Shown here piece after piece: positions 1 through 5,002 of a DNA stretch of 5,002 nt (within the stretch, counting starts at the first letter, position 1; each line of letters begins with the position of its first letter). The position numbers and the translations under genes were made by a program. This DNA comes from Candidatus Cloacimonadota bacterium (GTDB lineage: Bacteria > Cloacimonadota > Cloacimonadia > Cloacimonadales > WRIO01). The notes beneath the pieces were generated by a model. The model saw only the letters and a program-made list of their open reading frames with translations. It made no database searches and was not told the DNA's origin. The stretch lies in assembly GCA_017998585.1 (NCBI GenBank), contig JAGOCT010000160.1:1-5002 (forward strand), read 5' to 3'.

Positions 1-1508
1 TCTATAATCTTGGCACATAATTCAATATGAGTATTGTTGCTTTCCGTATGGATTTGTTTTCTAAGGAAATGAATTAATATATCACGGGTATGGGTCAGCT
101 CATCAAGTTGCGTGGAATAATCCCGCAGTTCCCCTTCTGCGCCAATTTCGTTGTAATAAACAGGGAAGATACGACAGAGTTGTTTTACCAGTTTAAAATG
201 ATTTTGAACGGGTGAGTTAAGCAGTTTTGAAATATCTTTTTGAAATAAATCCGTATCAGAAATAAAAATACCGCCCAGTCTGAGATTGGCAATTAAGGCG
301 GAGAGGACAGGTTTATAGACTTCTGTGCAGTTTTCATAAATATCCAGGTAGATGCGTATATACTTGATATGTTGCGTATTATAAATCAGTTGCCAATCCT
401 GGCTGACTTCGATTTTATCAACAAATTCAAATCCAAAACGAATCAGCTTACTGATGAAAACACTGGTCAGATCTTGTCTTTTAAGTCTGACAATGGCTTT
501 AGCCAGGCTTGCCAGGCAATCGGGAATACTGTCTTTGAACTGATCTCTGAGCTCTTCAAACAGGTTAAAAAGATTATTGAGAAATTTAAGAAAATCCTGA
601 TCATCTGTAATATTATTTAAAGAGCGAATAATTTTATCAATATCATAAATCATGTGACGATAAAGTGAATGCATACCGGAATGGTTGAGCAGGAAAATGA
701 GGTAATAGATTTGATCGAAAGGGTGTTTGAGTTTTGAAGTATTTTGTCTGAGAGAGGTGGCTATTTCGTTGTGTGAAGGGATTTTTTGCAGGTCATCGGA
801 ATTTTGGCTGACGAGGATATTGGATTTTAGATGCTCAAAAAACTGATGGCTGATCATATAGAAAAGTTCTCCGTAATCACACTTAAAAATACTGATATTT
901 TGATGATACCAGAGGAGAATTTGAGTGTTTTCTGACCAGAATTCCATGTTTTGCATGAGTACTTTCTTCAGCCAGACAAAGAGGTCTGCTTCGTTTAACC
1001 GTTCATGCCACAAGGTATGGAAAAGTGTCAGATTTGAGCAGAATACATTTACATATTGCTGGGCAAATACCTTAAATAAACCTGTAAAACTGCTCACAAA
1101 CTGATCTTTTAAGGGATGTTTCGACTGATTTACAAGCGGAATATAGCTGATAAGTGTATGAATCAGGCAATCAGCATCGGCGGGATTAAATGGTTTTTGC
1201 TTTGTTTGATAATGAAGGAGAATTTCAAGGTATTCCAGAAAACGATACTGTGATATTTCAAAGTATTCAGTTTTAAAATAAAAGGAATGATCTTCAAGCA
1301 AAATCTGCCTGAGCGAGCGAATGATTATCTCATAATTGGGAAAAGGATGAAAAATTTCCCTCAGGAAAAGTTCCAGCCTTTTTTGCACCCCATAGACAGA
1401 ACCACAATGAGCCAAAAAGGTCTGATCTTCTTCCGGGATAAGGATCTGCCTTTTTTGGGTCAATGTCAGATTCTGTTCAAGCGCTTTGGACGAAATGGGT
1501 TTCTGCAT
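1..1508 (-). CDS. N-terminal 502 residues of a large protein, possibly PEP/pyruvate-binding (PPDK/PEP-synthase-like); partial, runs off left edge
   Basis: I translated the reverse strand by eye from the ATG at 1508-1506; it stays open for 502 codons to the window edge. An in-frame TAA lies one codon upstream (1514-1512), so this ATG is the first possible start. An AAAAAGG-type ribosome binding site lies just before it. The protein has no signal peptide or membrane segment. It is leucine-, phenylalanine- and lysine-rich and looks almost wholly alpha-helical, so probably cytoplasmic. The most conserved-looking stretch is near the edge: NEIGAEGELRD at about residues 453-463 and HFLRKQIHTESNN from about 480. 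From memory this resembles the segment preceding the ATP-grasp (PPDK_N) domain in long PEP/pyruvate-binding proteins of FCB-type bacteria. No catalytic domain is inside the window, so the enzymatic assignment is an inference. The reading frame is certain; the family is not. Confidence 0.8.
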   Translation of the reverse strand, partial: MQKPISSKALEQNLTLTQKRQILIPEEDQTFLAHCGSVYGVQKRLELFLREIFHPFPNYEIIIRSLRQILLEDHSFYFKTEYFEISQYRFLEYLEILLHYQTKQKPFNPADADCLIHTLISYIPLVNQSKHPLKDQFVSSFTGLFKVFAQQYVNVFCSNLTLFHTLWHERLNEADLFVWLKKVLMQNMEFWSENTQILLWYHQNISIFKCDYGELFYMISHQFFEHLKSNILVSQNSDDLQKIPSHNEIATSLRQNTSKLKHPFDQIYYLIFLLNHSGMHSLYRHMIYDIDKIIRSLNNITDDQDFLKFLNNLFNLFEELRDQFKDSIPDCLASLAKAIVRLKRQDLTSVFISKLIRFGFEFVDKIEVSQDWQLIYNTQHIKYIRIYLDIYENCTEVYKPVLSALIANLRLGGIFISDTDLFQKDISKLLNSPVQNHFKLVKQLCRIFPVYYNEIGAEGELRDYSTQLDELTHTRDILIHFLRKQIHTESNNTHIELCAKII

Positions 1509-1513
1509 TTTTT

Positions 1514-1545
1514 AGCCTTTTTTTTTACATCATTTTAAAAAGGCT
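1514..1545. promoter_or_regulatory. Inverted repeat overlapping the ribosome binding site of the leftward gene
   Basis: Nine bases at 1514-1522 (AGCCTTTTT) are perfectly complementary to 1537-1545 (AAAAAGGCT), with a 14-base AT-rich loop. On the minus strand the distal arm carries the AAAAAGGCT that serves as ribosome binding site for the start at 1508. If transcription begins upstream of 1545, the leader could fold and hide that site. If it begins inside the repeat, the repeat could instead be a protein-binding operator. It may also be chance in A/T-rich sequence: only four pairs per arm are G/C-bearing (AGCC/GGCT). Confidence 0.4.
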
Positions 1546-1558
1546 GATATTCAGTCAA
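1532..1558 (-). promoter_or_regulatory. Weak sigma70-like promoter candidate for the leftward gene
   Basis: Reading leftward, TTGACT (1558-1553) is followed after 15 bases by TAAAAT (1537-1532). Both hexamers are close to consensus (5 of 6 each), but the spacer is two bases short of the usual 17. Transcription would begin near 1525, giving a leader of about 17 bases that includes the ribosome binding site but only one arm of the inverted repeat. Confidence 0.3.
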
Positions 1559-1618
1559 GCTCTTTTAGAAACATGCTGTAAAGTATAAGCCGGAGACTGT
1601 TCCTTTTTCAAAAAAGAC

Positions 1619-1647
1619 TTGACCCTTTTTTATCAAATGACGATTAT
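1619..1647 (+). promoter_or_regulatory. Weak sigma70-like promoter candidate for the lipoprotein gene
   Basis: TTGACC (1619-1624) is separated by exactly 17 bases from GATTAT (1642-1647, 4 of 6 to TATAAT). The predicted transcription start falls at about 1654, on the GGAGG ribosome binding site, leaving an unusually short leader, which argues against it. An alternative -10, TATAAG at 1584-1589, has no convincing -35. Within the same stretch TTATCA occurs twice, 14 bases apart (1630-1635 and 1644-1649). Confidence 0.25.
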
Positions 1648-1663
1648 CACTTTGGAGGCATAA

Positions 1664-2152
1664 ATGAGACAAATATCAACCCTTATCATCTGTATTATAT
1701 TCCTTTTGACATCTGGTTGTGCCAGTATGATCAGCGGTACCAGTCAAAAAATAATGATCAGTGCTGTTCCCTATCAGACAGAAGTTTCCATCAGAGACAA
1801 AACAGGCAATTCTGTTTTTAAAGGTGTAAGCCCCTGCGATGTTGTGCTTGCAAGGAAAAATGATTATTATGTAAGCATCTCCCAGCCTGGTTATAAAACT
1901 CAGGAAATTCCAATTATCAGGGAGTTTAATGGCTGGTTTATCTTAAATTTCTTATTAGGATTCCCCGGTATCATCGGGGTCGTTATTGACATCACGGATG
2001 GTTCAATCTGGACATTAAAACCGGATTTAATCTATGTCAATCTGATCACCGCCCAAAATGAAGATCATACATCAAAAACATACGCAGTTGTACAATATAT
2101 AGACAATCAACAAATCCTCAGAACGCTGGTCAGAGAACTGGAAAAAGAATAA
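1664..2152 (+). CDS. Small PEGA-like outer-membrane lipoprotein of unknown function
   Basis: A 162-residue exported lipoprotein. The start is well supported: GGAGG at 1654-1658 lies five bases before the ATG. Residues 1-18 form a signal peptide with one basic residue (R2), a hydrophobic core, and a lipobox-type TSGC with the lipidated cysteine at C19. Position +2 is Ala, not Asp, which under the enterobacterial rule favours outer-membrane sorting. Residues about 29-83 have the pattern of a PEGA-type beta domain: a P-x-x-x-x-V-x-I strand pair, a GVSPCDVVL segment, then YYVSISQPGY. A hydrophobic, glycine-rich segment follows (about 90-110), then D-G-x-x-W-x-L-x-P, then a polar C-terminal tail (about 130-162). 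This CAS-x-x-SGTSQ ... NGW ... GxxxDxxxGxxWxLxP layout is common in uncharacterised bacterial and phage lipoproteins. It is a single-gene unit, divergent from the left gene and convergent with gmhB. The specific function is unknown. Confidence 0.88.
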   Translation: MRQISTLIICIIFLLTSGCASMISGTSQKIMISAVPYQTEVSIRDKTGNSVFKGVSPCDVVLARKNDYYVSISQPGYKTQEIPIIREFNGWFILNFLLGFPGIIGVVIDITDGSIWTLKPDLIYVNLITAQNEDHTSKTYAVVQYIDNQQILRTLVRELEKE

Positions 2153-2156
2153 AGCG

Positions 2157-2193
2157 ACTACAATAATGTGCCCCTTTCAGGGCAATTTGTAGT
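2157..2193. terminator. Two-tier hairpin in the convergent intergenic region; possible but non-canonical terminator
   Basis: Outer stem ACTACAA (2157-2163) pairs with TTGTAGT (2187-2193). Inner stem TGCCC (2169-2173) pairs with GGGCA (2180-2184) around a six-base loop. It begins four bases after the lipoprotein stop, where a terminator would be expected, but no T-run follows on either strand. It could be a weak terminator, an RNA 3'-end stabiliser or a dispersed intergenic repeat. The rest of the 177-base gap (2194-2329) holds a bulged stem at 2222-2249 and a T7 run in 2274-2284, but no better terminator that I can see. Confidence 0.4.
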
Positions 2194-2329
2194 GTATGAC
2201 AACTATTCCAAGGGTTAAAGAGTCTGTGAAAAAAATAAGAGTTTCAGACAAATCACAAGCATCCTGCCTGTAGTATTTTTTTCTTAGGTTTATTTTTAAA
2301 CGACCAGGATGTTCGTTCTAAAGCCAGGC

Positions 2330-2914
2330 TTACTCAGGCTTATTGTTTTGAAGATATTGAATCAGCTGACAGGCAGATAACAAGTTTTGAGCCACATAGT
2401 CAGGTTTATATTGCCATTCAGGGAGTGTAGGCAGGAGATCTGATCCATTGCCGGTTAACACCAGAATCGAGCACAAGTGTGCTTTTTTACCAAATTCAAT
2501 ATCGTCTTTTTTATCCCCGATCATAAACGAAGCATTGACATGAATTTCGAAATCCCTGCATGCCTGGTAAAACATACCCAGATCAGGTTTTCGCATTTCC
2601 AGATGCTCACGGTATTGCGGCAAAACAGCCTCTTTGTAATAAGGGCAATAGTAAGCTTTATCAATGCAAGCCTGTTGATCTGCAAGTGTTTTCAGCATTT
2701 TTTGATGAATCAGATCCAGATCTGCTTCAGAGTACAATCCTCTGGCAATACCGGATTGATTGCTCACCACAATCACCTTAAAACCAAGCTGATTAAGCAG
2801 GCGAATTGCGTCGGGGCTAAAGTCATATAAATGAAAATCTTCCGGTTTGGCAATGTATCCTTTTTCATCCAGGTTAATCGTACCGTCGCGATCAATAAAA
2901 ACAACTTTATTCAT
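2330..2914 (-). CDS. gmhB: D-glycero-D-manno-heptose 1,7-bisphosphate 7-phosphatase-like HAD hydrolase
   Basis: The enzyme family removes the C7 phosphate of heptose bisphosphate in the cytoplasm, on the route to ADP-heptose for the LPS inner core. The 194-residue protein matches the family's usual length (about 190). HAD motif I is DRDGT at 8-12, with nucleophile D8 and acid/base D10. Motif II is the diagnostic SNQSGIARG at 51-59. Motif III is in RKP at 108-110, with K109. Motif IV is GDKKDDIE at 133-140. The oddity is the zinc loop: the family pattern C-P-H-H ... C-x-C-R-K-P is here C-P-Y-Y at 90-93 and L-E-M before R108, so only C90 of four zinc ligands remains although the spacing is kept. 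The ATG overlaps the lptD stop by one base (TAATG), indicating translational coupling; no strong ribosome binding site precedes it. A related histidinol-phosphatase or sugar-phosphatase role is possible, but motif II and the LPS neighbour favour GmhB. Confidence 0.88.
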   Translation of the reverse strand: MNKVVFIDRDGTINLDEKGYIAKPEDFHLYDFSPDAIRLLNQLGFKVIVVSNQSGIARGLYSEADLDLIHQKMLKTLADQQACIDKAYYCPYYKEAVLPQYREHLEMRKPDLGMFYQACRDFEIHVNASFMIGDKKDDIEFGKKAHLCSILVLTGNGSDLLPTLPEWQYKPDYVAQNLLSACQLIQYLQNNKPE

Positions 2915-4593
2915 TATTTATGGTCATCCGTTTGAATTTTCAGAGATTCAGGCAATTTAATATTCAGCAGTACAATATGGTAATCCCAGTAATCTGCTGA
3001 TTTCCTGTAAGAAAAAGTGATTCGCCAGCAATGCAGTTCTCTGACAAGATTGATAGTTTGAGAAAGAAGCTCATGATTCTGCAGATCGAAATAATTGGTA
3101 TAATTAAGAGACCAGTTGAGTGTCAGTTTTACATTGGAAGAGGTTCTCAGACTGGTTGAAATATAGTTATTCTGTCTGACTTTTGAATAATCATAATCAG
3201 CAGTAAATCGCCAATTGCCTGGTTTACTGAGTTTTTCCAGATCTTCAATAGATTCCACAATCTGATCCTGAAGGGAAAGACTGTCAGTTTCAAAAAACTT
3301 TCGGGTTACAAATTCATTTTTTTCATAAGGGAAATATTCCTGATAAAGCACATCACCCGAGAGGGCGCACCCGAGATTTAAACGCCATGATTTGATATTA
3401 AAATCATAAGGATCCTGTGAAGTGCTGAATGATTGTGTGGAAGAAAACGTAATATCCCCTTCATAAGCGCCTGGATTAACAGACATACTATGAGAAATAT
3501 CTGACCAGGGTTTGGTTTTATTTCGTAGATTGTAACCGGTATAGGAACGCAAAACAAGCATATCATTGAGCTTATTTTCTTTTTTTTCTATTCCGCTGAG
3601 GTACTTCAACTGCCATTTCTGTTCAACACTTAAGCCCATTGATGAAGCCTTTTGACCAGTACTGACACCAACACCTCCGAATGAATACAAATCCTTGTTT
3701 TTCTCAGAAAAATCAGGTGACCAGGAATAGGAAACAGACGGCGTTACGATATGTCTTACAGCTGTAAGCGCTGCGTTTTCAAACTTTCTGAGACCATACA
3801 GAGAAAATGAAGCAGTAGCTCCATAAGCATAGGAATAGCCATGAGCCATTTTTGAATTGTTACGGTCTCTGTCCATCAGGGCTTCATCAAAACTGAGAGA
3901 TTGTGATAATTTCAACCAGCCTTTAACTGAATCGTTCCAGCTGAGTCCGATACTCTGTTTTACACCGGCATGATGTTCGTTTACATATTGATTCAGGGAA
4001 TCCCGACTACTCAGATAAAACAAATCGGAAAAAGAAGGATATTTTTCTTTAATATTACCGGTATGTGTACCAAAACTTCTCCAGGAATAAGTGAAATTTT
4101 TCCACCAGAAATCTTTGTTTTTTAAACTGTCACTGTTAACGGGGAAGAGTTCATAAACGGGTTTTGAAGGCAGACTGTATGAAAAAGTGGGCAGTGTCAG
4201 GTATCGGGTATCATTGATCAGGTCTTCGGTATAAGAACCGGATAAATAGAGCGTACTACTCTTGAAAGGCTTACGGTATGAAATATTTGAAGTGATGGAT
4301 TCCTGTAAGCGTTTATTGACATCTGCCTGATTATCCCAGACCTGTCGGCTACTGGCAAAATCAAGGTTGAGTGAAAACTCAGATTTATCGTAAAATTTCT
4401 GTTGATGGCCAGCCCTGACCGACCATTCATCAGAGTAATTAGTCACATTTGAGATATGTTTTCGGTAAATGGCATTAATACTACCATTGTAATCATAGCG
4501 TTTACGGTAAGGCATGTCAAATTCAGTACCCCAGCCACTCTTTTCAGTAAAATCGGCAGAGACCGTTATATCGGTATAATCATTAATGGCAAA
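2914..4593 (-). CDS. lptD: LPS-assembly protein LptD, C-terminal beta-barrel part (downstream of a frameshift)
   Basis: LptD is the outer-membrane barrel that, with its plug partner LptE in many bacteria, inserts LPS into the outer leaflet. This frame continues the gene fragment that lies to its right. It is open without interruption from the shift point near 4591-4593 to the TAA at 2916-2914, 559 codons. The first ATG in it (4515) is internal, because 26 codons before it already encode conserved LptD sequence (AINDYTDITVSADF ... GWG). The translation has the alternating polar/aromatic strands of a large beta-barrel, few cysteines, and no long hydrophobic helix. Near the end, at 3034-3023, is HCWR, a Trp-adjacent Cys in the place where LptD proteins carry their C-terminal disulfide cysteine, followed by the last strands. 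The stop overlaps the gmhB start. Whether the protein is functional depends on whether the frameshift is real. Confidence 0.85.
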   Translation of the reverse strand, partial: FAINDYTDITVSADFTEKSGWGTEFDMPYRKRYDYNGSINAIYRKHISNVTNYSDEWSVRAGHQQKFYDKSEFSLNLDFASSRQVWDNQADVNKRLQESITSNISYRKPFKSSTLYLSGSYTEDLINDTRYLTLPTFSYSLPSKPVYELFPVNSDSLKNKDFWWKNFTYSWRSFGTHTGNIKEKYPSFSDLFYLSSRDSLNQYVNEHHAGVKQSIGLSWNDSVKGWLKLSQSLSFDEALMDRDRNNSKMAHGYSYAYGATASFSLYGLRKFENAALTAVRHIVTPSVSYSWSPDFSEKNKDLYSFGGVGVSTGQKASSMGLSVEQKWQLKYLSGIEKKENKLNDMLVLRSYTGYNLRNKTKPWSDISHSMSVNPGAYEGDITFSSTQSFSTSQDPYDFNIKSWRLNLGCALSGDVLYQEYFPYEKNEFVTRKFFETDSLSLQDQIVESIEDLEKLSKPGNWRFTADYDYSKVRQNNYISTSLRTSSNVKLTLNWSLNYTNYFDLQNHELLSQTINLVRELHCWRITFSYRKSADYWDYHIVLLNIKLPESLKIQTDDHK

Positions 4594-5002
4594 TAATAGG
4601 CAATGTTTTTGAGATACTTGCCATCAGATGGATTATAGCCGGGCTCGGGTACAAGAATACCAGATTCGCGTCCTTTTTTGATACTGAAAGCAGCAAAAGG
4701 AAAAGCCATGACAGGGAATTCATTGACAAAAAAGTAGATAGGTTTGCCTACAACCATGTGATTACGGTAAATACGCATCTGCCTGGCTCTGATGTCAAAA
4801 TGAGGAGATTTAGCATCACAGGTAGTAAATCGGCCATTGTCCACATCATTGATTTCTTTATCTATCTTTCGCATACTCTGACCATAGTAAAAACCAAGCT
4901 CGATTTTGCTGGCGCCCCCCTTGACAAAGCCTGTTTCTGTGCCAATATCATAATAAACCTGATCACCCAGTATCACCTGATCAGCATCCTGCATCAGTAT
5001 TC
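4566..5002 (-). CDS. lptD: LPS-assembly protein LptD, upstream part (OstA end and plug-to-barrel junction); partial and frameshifted
   Basis: This frame enters from the right edge with no start needed (GA-ATA-CTG-ATG...); the ATG at 4994 is just an internal methionine. It shows the end of the periplasmic OstA-like jellyroll (GDQVYYDI ... GFVKGG), then the hallmark LptD segment NGRFTTCD with Cys at 4820-4818, a region ending in P-x-x-AFPFAAFS, then GRESGILVP and the first barrel strands. After ...KYLKNIAYY the frame breaks and reads nine unrelated residues to a TAA at 4568-4566. The expected continuation, AINDYTDITVSAD, follows in another frame, so one base appears to be missing in the TTT at 4591-4593. 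Joining the parts gives about 695 visible residues of one LptD, with the signal peptide and most of the OstA domain outside the window. This could be a genuine pseudogene, programmed slippage or an assembly error; I favour an error. Confidence 0.85.
   Translation of the reverse strand, partial: ILMQDADQVILGDQVYYDIGTETGFVKGGASKIELGFYYGQSMRKIDKEINDVDNGRFTTCDAKSPHFDIRARQMRIYRNHMVVGKPIYFFVNEFPVMAFPFAAFSIKKGRESGILVPEPGYNPSDGKYLKNIAYYLPLMIIPI

Noticed and set aside
369..620. Plus-strand open frame of 83 codons
   Set aside because: It lies wholly inside the long minus-strand coding frame, has no ribosome binding site and its translation resembles no family.
1287..1538. Plus-strand open frame of 83 codons near the gene boundary
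   Set aside because: It mostly shadows the minus-strand gene start and ends in the T-rich intergenic run (FLAFFFTSF); no supporting start signals.
2287..2305. Bulged hairpin GGTTTA / TAAAC-g-ACC as a gmhB terminator
   Set aside because: In the gmhB direction it is followed by an A-run, not a U-run, and the stem is weak and A/U-rich.
2325..2342. Direct repeat CAGGCTTA twice, 10 bases apart, over the gmhB stop
   Set aside because: Too short and only two copies; explained by chance or a small local duplication.
2477..2830. Plus-strand open frames opposite gmhB (2477-2830 and 2560-2781)
   Set aside because: They are antisense to a gene with all its HAD motifs intact; their translations are low-quality shadow sequence.
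3378..4430. Minus-strand short open frames at 3378-3566 and 4218-4430
   Set aside because: They are alternate frames within the lptD barrel region, which has a continuous, better-supported frame.
4515..4515. ATG at 4515 as the start of a separate 533-residue gene
   Set aside because: The same frame carries conserved LptD residues for 26 codons upstream of it, so it is an internal methionine of a frameshifted gene.
1..5002. A new defence, mobile or RNA-based system
   Set aside because: I found no repeat array, transposase, recombinase, tRNA-like fold or toxin-antitoxin pair; the genes present are envelope biogenesis, one lipoprotein and one large probable enzyme.

Overview
The window looks like ordinary chromosome from an AT-rich Gram-negative (diderm) bacterium. 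An LptD-type outer-membrane LPS-assembly protein, a heptose-bisphosphate phosphatase and a lipoprotein with a signal peptide all point to an LPS-bearing outer membrane. From memory, the LptD (FTTCD segment, GRESGILVP, YY-AINDYTD, C-terminal HCW) and the large PEP/pyruvate-binding-type protein resemble those of FCB-group lineages such as Cloacimonadota or Calditrichota. This assignment is an inference from recall, not from a search.

Layout: (1) Positions 1-1508, minus strand: the 5' 502 codons of a long reading frame that runs off the left edge. It is a helical cytoplasmic protein, tentatively the N-terminal region of a large PPDK/PEP-synthase-related protein. (2) Positions 1509-1663: a divergent intergenic region with a 9-bp inverted repeat covering the minus gene's ribosome binding site, and weak promoter candidates on both strands. 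(3) Positions 1664-2152, plus strand: a small lipoprotein with a PEGA-like domain. (4) Positions 2153-2329: a convergent intergenic region with a two-tier hairpin but no classical U-tract terminator. (5) Positions 2330-2914, minus: a GmhB-type HAD phosphatase. (6) Positions 2914-5002, minus: lptD, running off the right edge and interrupted by an apparent 1-nt deletion near 4591-4593.

lptD and gmhB form a tight unit: the stop of the first overlaps the start of the second (TAATG). gmhB would supply the ADP-heptose precursor for the LPS inner core, and LptD inserts finished LPS into the outer leaflet, so the pair is an envelope-biogenesis operon. The lipoprotein faces this operon tail to tail and is an independent transcription unit.

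I see no mobile element, CRISPR array, tRNA, rRNA or defence system. The observations most worth checking are the lptD frameshift, the loss of three of the four zinc ligands in the GmhB homologue, and the identity of the large partial protein at the left edge.
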